Positions 32,395-40,168 of a DNA stretch of 48,605 nucleotides are shown here, in pieces. The stretch is taken from the NCBI GenBank assembly GCA_903923345.1, contig CAIXXI010000084.1:1-48605 (forward strand). Direction: 5' to 3'. This stretch comes from an uncultured Burkholderiales bacterium. Its GTDB lineage: Bacteria; Pseudomonadota; Gammaproteobacteria; Burkholderiales; Burkholderiaceae_E. Both the position numbers and the translations under genes were made by a program. Numbering within the stretch: position 1 is the first letter of the stretch; each line of letters starts with the position of its first letter. A model generated the notes under the pieces. That model was not told where the DNA came from and searched no databases. It saw nothing but the letters and a program-made list of their open reading frames with translations.

Positions 32395-33216
32395 TCAGCC
32401 CGCACCTGATTCGGTCAGGCGCGCGTTCGGCTGCTCATCTTTCAGACGTACACCCGTGCTACCCAGCCTGCGCGCGCCCTGCAACAGACCCGACAGCGTT
32501 CCAGCGGCTTGCATGTAAGACAGGCCTTCAGGGCGGATGTTCGAAATGCAGTTGCGCTCGGCATCTGTGCGACCGACTTGCGGGGACCAGGTGAGGTAAA
32601 TCCCAAGGCTATCGGGTGAACTCAATCCAGGGCGCTCACCCACCAGCAATGCGACGGCGCGGGCGCCCAGCAGCTCGCCGACCTCGTCACCCAAGGCCAC
32701 GCGTGATTGCTCCGCGATGACTACCGGGCCGATCGACCAGTCGGGCAGGCGTTCGCGCGCAGCGATCAGCATCGGCAGAGCATGTCGCGTGATGGCGAGC
32801 GCAGACAAACCGTCGGCCAGCACGAAGATGAGTTCGGGGCGTTCGGGTGTGTCCGGGCGTGCTGCACGGAGCCGTTCACGACTCGATTCGTTGAGTCTGC
32901 GACCGAGGTCGGGCCTGCGCAGATACTGCGCGCGATCAGTGGCCTGACTCTGAGCGTGCAAGGACTCAAAACCCGCCAGCGCCAGTTCCACCGCGAGAGA
33001 GGCTGCATCAAGTGTCGTGTGGACGGCGTCTCGGGCCTGCGCATGTGCCAATGAAAACTCAAGCAGCGCGCCAGTGGGTTGACTGATGCCGCTGCGCCCC
33101 AGCCCGATTCGCGCAGGCGTGAAGGCACGCAGACCCGCCCAGGCATCGGGCAGGGTCGCAGGCACCGTGGCAGCGCCTTGCGGTGTCAGGTCGGTGGGTT
33201 CAGGCGTATCGGTCAT
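32395..33216 (-). CDS. eutC: Ethanolamine ammonia-lyase small subunit
   Basis: A 273-aa subunit that, with EutB, forms the adenosylcobalamin-dependent lyase turning ethanolamine into acetaldehyde and ammonia. Recognisable stretches: FTPARIGLGRSGISQPT, FSLAHAQARDAVH, RPDLGRRL, FVLADGLSALAI, GERPGLSSPDSLGIYLTW, ERNCISNIRPEGLSY. Start ATG 33216 is one codon inside a TTG-opened frame. The protein lacks the N-terminal tail of enterobacterial EutC (about 295 aa). eutB is not adjacent: it lies 1.7 kb upstream in the same direction, with two other genes in between. No microcompartment shell genes are seen, so this is the simple, cytosolic form of the pathway. Confidence 0.93.
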   Translation of the reverse strand: MTDTPEPTDLTPQGAATVPATLPDAWAGLRAFTPARIGLGRSGISQPTGALLEFSLAHAQARDAVHTTLDAASLAVELALAGFESLHAQSQATDRAQYLRRPDLGRRLNESSRERLRAARPDTPERPELIFVLADGLSALAITRHALPMLIAARERLPDWSIGPVVIAEQSRVALGDEVGELLGARAVALLVGERPGLSSPDSLGIYLTWSPQVGRTDAERNCISNIRPEGLSYMQAAGTLSGLLQGARRLGSTGVRLKDEQPNARLTESGAG

Positions 33217-33259
33217 CAAAGCAGCGGCTACACCAGGAATAAAGGGGCTCGTGTCATCT

Positions 33260-33754
33260 TCAGATCGACTGCATGAGCTTCATTGCACCCAGCAGCAGGG
33301 CCGCCTGCGCGGTCATTGCGCCCAGCATCCAACGCGTGAGGTCAAGTTTGACTCCAGCGATCTCGGTTCGCAGCTGGGCGATCTCAACTCGCACCGCGGC
33401 AATTTCGCTTCGGACTTCCGTTCGCAGTTCAGCGATCTCGGTGCGCACATCAGCAATCTCGGTGCGTACCTCAGCGATCTCGGTGCGCACCTCTGCAATC
33501 TCCGTGCGCAGCTCAGTGCGCACCTCGGCCAGATCGGCGCGCAGCCCGGCCAGTTCGACGCGCACTTGAGACAGCCCCGTCTGACCCTCGCGGCGCACCT
33601 CGTCCAACTCTACGCGTGAGGCATGCTGGGAGGATTGAAGACTGACGCGCTCAGAAATCGAGGCGTCGATGGCGTCCACGATGGCGCGAGCGCGCTGTGC
33701 CGGCACGCCGACCGACAGCAACACTTCCACCAGAGCGAGCGTCAATGAACCCAT
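33260..33754 (-). CDS. Heptad-repeat coiled-coil protein with C-terminal membrane helix
   Basis: A 164-aa protein. Residues ~1-40 form a helical region (ALVEVLLSVGVPAQRARAIVD), ~45-135 are an almost perfect coiled coil built on the heptad A-E-V-R-T-E-I, and ~138-160 are a hydrophobic helix (GAMTAQAALLLGAMKLM) likely anchoring it in the membrane. The layout resembles the DUF1640/CCDC90-type family that includes the mitochondrial MCUR1 group and bacterial homologues of unknown function. Expansion by 21-bp units is visible at DNA level. It sits 43 bp upstream of eutC on the same strand and might be cotranscribed, but a role in ethanolamine use is not indicated. Confidence 0.75.
   Translation of the reverse strand: MGSLTLALVEVLLSVGVPAQRARAIVDAIDASISERVSLQSSQHASRVELDEVRREGQTGLSQVRVELAGLRADLAEVRTELRTEIAEVRTEIAEVRTEIADVRTEIAELRTEVRSEIAAVRVEIAQLRTEIAGVKLDLTRWMLGAMTAQAALLLGAMKLMQSI
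33430..33513 (-). repeat. Four tandem 21-bp repeats encoding heptads
   Basis: Four consecutive 21-bp units (33430-33450, 33451-33471, 33472-33492, 33493-33513) share the plus-strand pattern C-[AT]-GC-[AG]-ATCT-C-GTGCG and differ at a few positions each. They encode successive T-E-I-A-E/D-V/L-R heptads. More diverged copies flank them. Being in frame, copy-number change would alter coiled-coil length without frameshift. Confidence 0.85.
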
Positions 33755-33850
33755 GGCGGCAGGTTAACAAGCGTCGGTCCGGCAGGCAATCAGGCTTAGG
33801 TACTAGGGCGAAGGTGGGTGACGCGCGCTCGAACAGCAGCGCATCGCAGC

Positions 33851-33880
33851 TATGATGAACCATTCGCAATGAGCCAGGAG
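33851..33880 (+). promoter_or_regulatory. Probable -10 and ribosome-binding site of the MDR oxidoreductase gene
   Basis: TATGAT at 33851-33856 is a good -10-like hexamer, without a clear -35. AGGAG at 33876-33880 lies eight bases before GTG 33889 and seventeen before ATG 33898, which favours the GTG start. Confidence 0.4.
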
Positions 33881-33888
33881 ACTCCGCC

Positions 33889-34890
33889 GTGACCGTCATG
33901 AATCGTCAGATCCAGCTTGCCGCCATTCCGTCAGAAAAACTGGCCCCATCGCATTTCCAACTGGCCGACGTGCCCATGCCCACGCCCGGCGAGGGCGAGT
34001 TGCTCGTCAAGATCCGCATCATTTCGCTGGACGCCGCCAATCGCGCATGGATGCAAGGCGCCACCTATCGTTCTGCACTGGAGGCCGGACAGGTGATGGC
34101 GGGTGGTGCACTCGCAGAGGTCATTGAATCGCGTGCGCCGGGCTTCGCAGTTGGGGATCTTATTTTTGGGGACACCGGCTGGCAGTCGTTCGCGGTCGTG
34201 CAGGCCCGTTCAGTGCAGAAGGTTCAGGCTCGTGAACCCCTCACGCATCTGTTGAGCATCTACGGGGTTGCCGGGCTCACAGCCTATTTCGGTCTGCTCA
34301 ATGTCGGCCAACCCAAGGCCGGCGACACCGTCGTGGTCTCGGCTGCCGCGGGTTCGGTGGGCGCATTCGTCGGCCAGATCGCCAAACTGAAAGGTTGTCG
34401 GGTGGTCGGCATCGCAGGGGGTGCACGCAAGTGCCAATGGCTCAAGGATGAACTCGGTTTTGATGCCGCAATCGACTACAAGGCGGGGGGATTGGCTGCA
34501 GCCCTGAAAGAGGCCGCACCCAAAGGGATTGACGTTTACTTCGACAATGTCGGTGGAGACATTCTTGAAGCGTGCCTGTTTCGAATGAACCAGGGCGGAC
34601 GTATTGCATGCTGTGGTGCAGTGTCACAGTACGATGGCGCACCGCCTCGCCACGGCCCACGCGGCATTCCCGGTCTGATCGTCACCAAGCGGCTGCGCAT
34701 GCAGGGCTTCATCCTGTATGACTTCGCGGCCGAGCGAGACCGTGCGCTCCATGAGCTTGAAGGCTGGGTGAAATCCGGTCAGATCAAGGTGCCCGAAGAC
34801 GTGCTCGAGGGTCTTGAGGCCGCACCCGCAGGCCTGATCGGATTGCTGGCTGGGGAAAATTTCGGCAAACGCATGGTGCGCGTCAGCTGA
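33889..34890 (+). CDS. MDR-superfamily NADP-dependent oxidoreductase (CurA/PTGR-like)
   Basis: A 333-aa zinc-independent medium-chain reductase. Visible: substrate-domain PMPTPGEGELLVKIRIISLD, then YGVAGLTAYFGLLNVGQPKAGDTVVVSAAAG (split below) with the nucleotide motif SAAAGSVGAFVGQIAKLKGC, IDYKAGGLAAALKEAAPKGI and VYFDNVGGDILEACLFRMN. This matches the leukotriene-B4 12-hydroxydehydrogenase/prostaglandin reductase/CurA group, which reduces the C=C bond of enones with NADPH. GTG 33889 is favoured by the AGGAG spacing. It lies on the strand opposite to eutB and eutC, splitting them, and its TGA abuts the eutB stop without a spacer base. Confidence 0.88.
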   Translation: MTVMNRQIQLAAIPSEKLAPSHFQLADVPMPTPGEGELLVKIRIISLDAANRAWMQGATYRSALEAGQVMAGGALAEVIESRAPGFAVGDLIFGDTGWQSFAVVQARSVQKVQAREPLTHLLSIYGVAGLTAYFGLLNVGQPKAGDTVVVSAAAGSVGAFVGQIAKLKGCRVVGIAGGARKCQWLKDELGFDAAIDYKAGGLAAALKEAAPKGIDVYFDNVGGDILEACLFRMNQGGRIACCGAVSQYDGAPPRHGPRGIPGLIVTKRLRMQGFILYDFAAERDRALHELEGWVKSGQIKVPEDVLEGLEAAPAGLIGLLAGENFGKRMVRVS

Positions 34891-36339
34891 TCAGCGCCGC
34901 GCCAGGTCCAACAAGGGATGGTCGGCACGGTGGCGAGGCAGCAGTTGCCCCTCGCTGTCCGTGATCTGCATGCGTTCAAGCCAGGCCTCGAATTCCGGGG
35001 CGCGCTTGAGGCCCAGCACGCGGCGTACATAGAGCGCATCATGAAACGAAGTGCTCTGGTAATTGAGCATGATGTCGTCGGCACCGGGCACGCCCATCAC
35101 GAAATTCACACCCGCCACGCCCAGCATGGTGAGCAATGTGTCCATGTCGTCCTGGTCTGCCTCGGCATGGTTGGTGTAGCAGATATCGCAGCCCATCGGC
35201 ACACCGAGCAGCTTGCCGCAGAAATGGTCCTCCAACCCCGCCCGCACGATCTGCTTGCCATCGTAGAGGTATTCAGGACCGATGAAACCCACCACGGTAT
35301 TCGACAGCAGCGGCGCATACCGCCGCGCGACCGCATAGGCACGCGCCTCGCAGGTCTGCTGATCCAGGCCGTGATGGGCATTGGCCGACAAGGCGCTGCC
35401 CTGGCCGGTTTCGAAGTACATCGCGTTCTGACCCACCGTGCCGCGTTTCAGGGAATGCACTGCATCGGCTGCTTCATCAAGCAGTGCCAACGAAATACCA
35501 AAGCCTTCGTTGGCTTTCTGCGTGCCGGCAATCGACTGAAACACCAGATCGACCGGCGCGCCGAGTTCGATCGCACGAATCGACTGGGTCACATGCGTGA
35601 GCACGCAGCTTTGGGTCGGGATATCGAAGCGCAACCGAATTTCATCGAGAATTTTGAGCAACTCGACGATGCCCGACAGATTGTCGCCAACCGGATTGAT
35701 GCCGATGACCGCATCGCCGCATCCGTACATCAAGCCATCGATCATCGAGGCGACGATGCCCCGCGGATCGTCGGTCGGATGGTTCGGTTGCAGCCTGACC
35801 GACATCCGGCCCGGCAGGCCGATGGTCGACCGGAATGCACTCACCACCCGGCCTTTGCGCGCGGCGACCACCAGATCCTGATTGCGCATCAGCTTGCTGA
35901 CCGCTGCAACCATCTCCGGTGTGAGACCCCATACGACGGATTGCAAAGCGGCTTCATCGCACACATCCGACAACAGCCAATTGCGCAGTTCACCGACAGT
36001 CAGGTGAGCGATCGGCTCGAATGCCGCGGCATCATGCTGGGACAGGATAAGCCGCGACACTTCATCGATCTCAGGCGGGATCAGCGGCTCTTCGAGAAAG
36101 CGGCGCAAAGGCACATCGGCCAGCGCCATGCGTGCTGCGATGCGCTCAGCCTCAGACTGAGCGGCGACGCCGGCCAGTGCGTCGCCCGAGCGCATCGGCC
36201 CGGCTTTGGCGAGCAGCGATTTCAGGTCCGCGAACTGGTGGCGATGAACGCCGATCGATTGCACAAAGGCCATGGCACGCACAGGGCGAAACAGACGCAG
36301 CGCGTGCGTGCGTCTGTGGGTGTCGATAGAAACGGTCAC
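34891..36339 (-). CDS. eutB: Ethanolamine ammonia-lyase large subunit
   Basis: A 482-aa TIM-barrel subunit carrying the adenosylcobalamin and ethanolamine sites. Strong family stretches: AKAGPMRSGDALAGVAAQS, GLPGRMSVRLQPNHPTDDPR, GCGDAVIGINPVGDN, PTQSCVLTHVTQSI, YFETGQGSALSANAHHG, NTVVGFIGPEYLYDGKQIV, MGCDICYTNHAEADQDDMD and GADDIMLNYQSTSFHD. It is ~30 residues longer than E. coli EutB, mostly at the N-terminus. No ethanolamine permease, EutR-type regulator or reactivase (EutA) lies in the window. A promoter must lie in the 136-bp gap shared with the cytochrome gene. Identification is secure. Confidence 0.95.
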   Translation of the reverse strand: MTVSIDTHRRTHALRLFRPVRAMAFVQSIGVHRHQFADLKSLLAKAGPMRSGDALAGVAAQSEAERIAARMALADVPLRRFLEEPLIPPEIDEVSRLILSQHDAAAFEPIAHLTVGELRNWLLSDVCDEAALQSVVWGLTPEMVAAVSKLMRNQDLVVAARKGRVVSAFRSTIGLPGRMSVRLQPNHPTDDPRGIVASMIDGLMYGCGDAVIGINPVGDNLSGIVELLKILDEIRLRFDIPTQSCVLTHVTQSIRAIELGAPVDLVFQSIAGTQKANEGFGISLALLDEAADAVHSLKRGTVGQNAMYFETGQGSALSANAHHGLDQQTCEARAYAVARRYAPLLSNTVVGFIGPEYLYDGKQIVRAGLEDHFCGKLLGVPMGCDICYTNHAEADQDDMDTLLTMLGVAGVNFVMGVPGADDIMLNYQSTSFHDALYVRRVLGLKRAPEFEAWLERMQITDSEGQLLPRHRADHPLLDLARR

Positions 36340-36372
36340 CTGATTCTAAGCCTGCCGGCCGATTCGGCTCGG

Positions 36373-36378
36373 TATACT
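36373..36378 (+). promoter_or_regulatory. -10-like TATACT before the cytochrome c operon
   Basis: TATACT lies 98 bp upstream of the first cytochrome gene in the 136-bp divergent gap with eutB. No good -35 is found at 16-18 bp spacing, so this is tentative. Confidence 0.3.
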
Positions 36379-36475
36379 CGCGCTCGGAATTGGCCGAGGT
36401 TTTGAATGCAAGCGCCCCCGCCGATCATCCGCCCTGTCGCGTGCGCTGTGCCGCCACTTCAAGAGTCCTGATCAG

Positions 36476-37243
36476 ATGCGCACCGTTTCACCGAGTGCAC
36501 TCGGGCAGTCCCTCGGTTCGGGCCGGTCGCAAGGCCTGGCCAGCCGCCGGATCTGGGCACTGCTCTTGTGGATCGGATTGGGCCTCGCATCGACTGATCT
36601 ATCTGCTCAGGTCCGCACGCCCGATGACAGCCTTGCCGCCCGTGTCCAGGCCTGCACCGGGTGCCATGGTCCGCAGGGTCGGGCCACGCCGGATGGCTAT
36701 CTGCCCCGCATCGCGGGTAAGCCGGCCGGCTATCTCTTTAACCAGTTACGGCACTTTCGCGATGGCCGTCGCAACGCAGCCTCGATGACCTGGATGGTCG
36801 ATCTGCTGCCCGATGCCTATCTGCGCGAAATCGCCGGTCACTTTGCGCAACAGCACCCGCCTTATCCGCCGCCGATGCCGGTCGCTGTCGGCCGGGATGT
36901 CCTTGAGCGTGGCCTGGCTCTGGCACGCGTGGGCGATCCATCCAGAAAGCTGCCGTCCTGTATCAGTTGCCATGGCCAAGATCTGCTCGGCGTACAACCG
37001 GCGATTCCCGGTTTGCTTGGCTTGCCCAGGGATTACCTCAATGCCCAGTTTGGCGCCTGGCGAAACGGAACGCGGCGAGCGCAGGCACCCGATTGCATGG
37101 CCGAGGTGACCCGTCGGATGGCGCCGGATGACGTCGCGGCCGTGACGGCCTGGCTCGCTTCGCAGCCGGTGCCGACCGATGCCCGCGCCCAGGTGCTGGT
37201 GTCTCAGAACCGTCCGCTCGAGTTCGGAGGCCTCGAGCCGTGA
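36476..37243 (+). CDS. Diheme cytochrome c (c4-like), exported
   Basis: A 255-aa periplasmic electron carrier. An N-terminal export segment (IWALLLWIGLGLASTDLSAQ, cleavage probably after LSA near residue 44) is followed by two class-I heme c domains: CTGCH at 60-64 with partner Met in the first half, and CISCH at 162-166. The tandem arrangement and PRIAGKPAGYLFNQLRHFRDG are typical of cytochrome c4-like proteins. The start has no strong ribosome-binding site, and ~22 residues precede the hydrophobic core, rather long for a signal peptide, so a start further in is possible. It overlaps the next cytochrome gene by 4 bp (GTGA at 37240-37243). Confidence 0.88.
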   Translation: MRTVSPSALGQSLGSGRSQGLASRRIWALLLWIGLGLASTDLSAQVRTPDDSLAARVQACTGCHGPQGRATPDGYLPRIAGKPAGYLFNQLRHFRDGRRNAASMTWMVDLLPDAYLREIAGHFAQQHPPYPPPMPVAVGRDVLERGLALARVGDPSRKLPSCISCHGQDLLGVQPAIPGLLGLPRDYLNAQFGAWRNGTRRAQAPDCMAEVTRRMAPDDVAAVTAWLASQPVPTDARAQVLVSQNRPLEFGGLEP

Positions 37244-38580
37244 AGGGTCGACACCGCAGCCGTCGCGCCCTGCCGATGTGGCTGACGGTCGCATTGATCG
37301 CTCTGTTGGGCATCTGGTCGCTTCGCGGCGTCGGGTCTGTGCCACGTGGGCCTGAAGCAGTGCTTGCGCCCTCAAAGGCTCTGCCGAAAGACCTTGCGGC
37401 TCAGGTTGCTGGCCACACCCTCGCTGCCGACCCCACCAGGCGTGGCGCCTATCTCGCCTTGGCCGGCAACTGCGCCGGCTGCCACACCGCGCGGGGTGGT
37501 CAGCCTTACGCCGGCGGTCGCAAAATCGAGACGCCCTTTGGCTTGGTCTACACCTCCAACCTCACCCCCGACACGCAGACCGGGCTGGGGCGCTGGAGCG
37601 CCGATGATTTCTGGCGAGCCCTGCATGAGGGCCGCTCCCGCGATGGCCGTGCACTCAATCCGGCCTTTCCGTACACCAGCTACACCCGGGTCAATCGGCA
37701 GGATTCAGACGCGTTGTTTGCCTGGCTGCGCGAACTGCCTGCGGTTCAACAGGCCAATCAGCCGGCCGCGCTGACTTTCCCCTGGAATCTGCCTGGCCTC
37801 ATCGAGGTCTGGCGCTGGTTCTATTTTCGCGCTGAGGCCTTCACCCCTGATCCGTCGCGGGATGCCCAGTGGAACCGTGGCGCCTATCTGGTTCAGGGTC
37901 TGGGACATTGCGGTGAATGTCACACCGCCCGCAATGCGCTGGGCGGGCTGACCGGGATACCGCTGGGCGGCGCCAACCTGATGCCGCAGGGATGGCATGC
38001 GCCGTCTTTGCGCAGTCGCGGTGCCGGCAGCGTCGAGGTCTGGACGCCGCAGCAGGCGGTTGAGTGGCTGCAGTCCGGGCTGAATCAGTCGGCTGTGGCC
38101 ACTGGGCCGATGGCGCGCGTCGTCATGGACAGCCTTCAGCACCTCGACCGCGATGACCTTCTGGCGATGCAGTCCTATCTTCGAACGCTCGAGCCGTCCG
38201 CCGCGGGTGCGCGTGCTGCAAAGAGCGAGGCCATCGACCCGGGCTATCTCACTCTGGGCGGCCAGCTCTACAAAAAACACTGCGCTGAGTGTCATGGCGA
38301 AGGTGGCGAAGGTGCGCCGCCCCACTACCCGGCGCTGGTCGGCAATCGAACGGTTACCCAGGGTTCATCGATCAATCTGATCCGCGCTGTGCTGCATGGT
38401 GGGTTTGCCCCGGCGACTCGCGGCAATCCTCGCCCCTATGGGATGCCGCCCTTCGGGCCGCTGTTGAATGATCGCGAGGCGGGCGCGCTGATGAGCTATC
38501 TGCGCACGGCGTGGGGACACCAGGCTTCGCCAATCGAGCCGCGGGCAGTCAATGCACTGAGGTCGGTTCCGATTGATTGA
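37240..38580 (+). CDS. Triheme cytochrome c, alcohol-dehydrogenase-subunit-like
   Basis: A 446-aa membrane-anchored or exported protein with an N-terminal hydrophobic helix (~12-28) and three heme-binding motifs: CAGCH (78-82), CGECH (224-228) and CAECH (348-352). The spacing and stretches such as GGRKIETPFGLVYTSNLTPD, ALHEGRSRDGRALNPAFPYT and LGHCGECHTARNALGG match the cytochrome subunits of membrane alcohol, aldehyde and gluconate dehydrogenases, which pass electrons to ubiquinone or an oxidase. No dehydrogenase subunit is adjacent. The start is GTG 37240, overlapping the diheme gene stop, so the pair is coupled and likely forms an electron chain of five hemes. Confidence 0.9.
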   Translation: MKGRHRSRRALPMWLTVALIALLGIWSLRGVGSVPRGPEAVLAPSKALPKDLAAQVAGHTLAADPTRRGAYLALAGNCAGCHTARGGQPYAGGRKIETPFGLVYTSNLTPDTQTGLGRWSADDFWRALHEGRSRDGRALNPAFPYTSYTRVNRQDSDALFAWLRELPAVQQANQPAALTFPWNLPGLIEVWRWFYFRAEAFTPDPSRDAQWNRGAYLVQGLGHCGECHTARNALGGLTGIPLGGANLMPQGWHAPSLRSRGAGSVEVWTPQQAVEWLQSGLNQSAVATGPMARVVMDSLQHLDRDDLLAMQSYLRTLEPSAAGARAAKSEAIDPGYLTLGGQLYKKHCAECHGEGGEGAPPHYPALVGNRTVTQGSSINLIRAVLHGGFAPATRGNPRPYGMPPFGPLLNDREAGALMSYLRTAWGHQASPIEPRAVNALRSVPID

Positions 38581-38642
38581 GGACGTGAGCCCAATCAATC
38601 GCCCGTGCGGCTGATCCTGCGCCGCGCAGCGGCAGCACCCAG

Positions 38643-38667
38643 GAAATTGGGGTCTGACCCCAATTTC
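38643..38667. terminator. Perfect hairpin between convergent genes (REP-like / bidirectional terminator)
   Basis: GAAATTGGGGTC (38643-38654) and its exact reverse complement GACCCCAATTTC (38656-38667) surround one central base. As RNA this folds as a ten-bp stem with a five-base loop, with A/T-rich stem ends that supply U residues on both strands. It starts 62 bp after the cytochrome stop and ends one base before the SDR stop codon, so it could terminate both convergent units. The core GGGGTC...GACCCC resembles interspersed REP-type palindromes of proteobacteria; whether it recurs in this genome cannot be seen here. Confidence 0.7.
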
Positions 38668-38668
38668 T

Positions 38669-39451
38669 TCAGCGTGCCAGGAAGCCGCTGTCGACCGGGA
38701 GGGTGACGCCGGTGATGGCGTTGGCTGCATCGCTGGCCAGAAAGAGCACCGCCTGGGCGATGTCGTCGGGCTCGGGCAGTCGGCCCAGCGGTGTGTTGGC
38801 CATGATTGTCGCCACCCGCTCGGGATTGGCGAACACCGGTTCGGTCAGCGGCGTGCGCACGAAGGTGGGCGCCACCGCATTGACCCGGATGTTCTGAGCC
38901 GCCCACTCGAGCGCCAGCGCGCGGGTGAGGTTCACCACCGCACCCTTGCTCGCCTGATACGCGGCATTCGGAAAGATGCCACCGGAAAAGCCCATGATTG
39001 AAGCCAGATTGACAATCACACCGCCCCGCCCGGCCATCCGACGTGCAGCCAGACGGTTGCAAAAGAACAGGCCGTTGAGGTTGACATCGACCACCTGTTC
39101 GAAATCCGCCACCGCGATGTCATTGGCCGGGCCCCGAATGCCGATGCCGGCATTGGCCACCATCACATCGATCGGGCCGAGCTCGGCAGTGACTCGATCG
39201 AGTGCAGCATCCAGGCCCGCGTGGTCAGTGACATCGACCCCGATCGATAAGGCCGGTGCCAGCGCACCGGCAGCTTGCGCCGCCTTGTCCAGTGTGGGCG
39301 TGTCGCGATCGAGCGCCGCCACCCGTGCGCCGGCCTGCACGAAGGCCCGCGACATCGCCTCACCCAGCCCGCGTGCCGCTCCAGTGATCACGACGACGCG
39401 AGATTGAAAATTCCAGACCGGCCATTGCATCGGCTTTTCCATGTCGATCAC
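38669..39451 (-). CDS. Short-chain dehydrogenase/reductase
   Basis: A 260-aa classical SDR. Motifs: NAD(P)-binding VVVITGAARGLGEAMSRAF (TGxxxGxG), GVDVTD, MVANAGIGIRG (NAG), the catalytic Ser in NLASIMGFSGG, and Y-x-x-x-K in AAYQASKGAVVNL, with VNAVAPTFVRTPLTE following. An Asp at the end of beta-2 (AALDRD) suggests NAD(H) preference. The start is GTG 39451 because it forms a GTGA overlap with the stop of the upstream VOC gene; ATG 39442 is an alternative. Substrate unknown. The coupled VOC-fold neighbour may act on the same compound. Confidence 0.88.
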   Translation of the reverse strand: MIDMEKPMQWPVWNFQSRVVVITGAARGLGEAMSRAFVQAGARVAALDRDTPTLDKAAQAAGALAPALSIGVDVTDHAGLDAALDRVTAELGPIDVMVANAGIGIRGPANDIAVADFEQVVDVNLNGLFFCNRLAARRMAGRGGVIVNLASIMGFSGGIFPNAAYQASKGAVVNLTRALALEWAAQNIRVNAVAPTFVRTPLTEPVFANPERVATIMANTPLGRLPEPDDIAQAVLFLASDAANAITGVTLPVDSGFLAR

Positions 39452-40089
39452 TGACCCAGGACGACCACGCCGGTGGCAGTCCGGAAGGTGGCCTGAAGCC
39501 TGGAAACCCCTGACTCCACCCGCTCGATGTCAACCGGTGACGCCACATTCGGCAGCATCGCCAGCACCGACGCCGGTGCCTGGATCGACAGCGACTGCAG
39601 GGCCACGCCGGTGTCGGGCAGTCGGGCGGCCGGATGCTGGTCGGTCGGCACATCCCACTGGATCATCGAAGGCAACACGCCGTCGCCCGCAGGACGACCC
39701 CCCTCGGCCACCGTGATGCGCCAGATCAATGAGCCGCGGGTCATGTTGATGATGCGACCCGGCGAATAGCGGGCTGCAGCGACATCGGATTCAAGGGAGT
39801 CGCTGCGCACCAGCCAGTGGACCAGCTGCGGCGCGCTCTTCAGGCGCGCTTTCATTGCCGGGTCGTCGAGCAGGAAGGGGCGCGCACGCGTTGGTTCGGG
39901 TTGCGATGGATCCGGTGCGATCAGCTCGAGATACACCCGATTGCCCAGTTGCAGCAGCCGATTGTGTGTCCCGACCCCGGTGTGTTGCCCACCCGGTGCA
40001 AGCGATGCGCCCAGCCGTTCACGAAGCCAGGCCTCGCCGCTGTCGAGGTCAGTAGCCGCCACCACCAGGTGGTCGAGTTCGAGTGCCAT
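39448..40089 (-). CDS. VOC/glyoxalase-like domain protein
   Basis: A 213-aa protein starting ALELDHLVVAATDLDSGEAW, the beta-alpha opening of the glyoxalase-like (VOC) group, followed by THNRLLQLGNRVYLELIAPD, which matches the Glyoxalase_3/lactoylglutathione-lyase-like subgroup (H at the start, E in YLELIAPD as metal ligands). The second half is a diverged repeat of the fold. The start ATG 40089 is supported by GGGGAGA seven bases upstream; the frame extends 35 codons beyond. Enzymatic activity is unknown. It is cotranscribed and coupled with the SDR gene and divergent from argS. Confidence 0.8.
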   Translation of the reverse strand: MALELDHLVVAATDLDSGEAWLRERLGASLAPGGQHTGVGTHNRLLQLGNRVYLELIAPDPSQPEPTRARPFLLDDPAMKARLKSAPQLVHWLVRSDSLESDVAAARYSPGRIINMTRGSLIWRITVAEGGRPAGDGVLPSMIQWDVPTDQHPAARLPDTGVALQSLSIQAPASVLAMLPNVASPVDIERVESGVSRLQATFRTATGVVVLGQ

Positions 40090-40154
40090 GGACGTGTCTC
40101 CCCTGAACGGTGTCACGGCGGCGATGTCCGGAGGGCGAACGCAGCGCGCACCAG

Positions 40155-40160
40155 TAGAAT
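40155..40160 (+). promoter_or_regulatory. -10-like TAGAAT just before argS
   Basis: TAGAAT ends eight bases before the argS ATG at 40169, and no Shine-Dalgarno sequence is visible in between. If it is the real -10, the argS message would be leaderless or nearly so. There is no clear -35. Confidence 0.3.
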
Positions 40161-40168
40161 GTCGACCC

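Noticed and set aside
33430..33513. 21-bp repeats as a CRISPR-like array
   Set aside because: There are no spacers: the units are directly adjacent, in frame and encode coiled-coil heptads.
34918..36405. 495-codon open frame on the plus strand opposite eutB
   Set aside because: It is longer than eutB but entirely antisense to it. EutB has clear family motifs throughout, while the plus-strand translation shows no domain and is rich in His, Arg and Gln, typical of antisense frames in GC-rich DNA.
36340..36475. Cobalamin riboswitch upstream of eutB
   Set aside because: The gap is only 136 bp and no B12-box-like sequence or large paired structure is visible on the minus strand.
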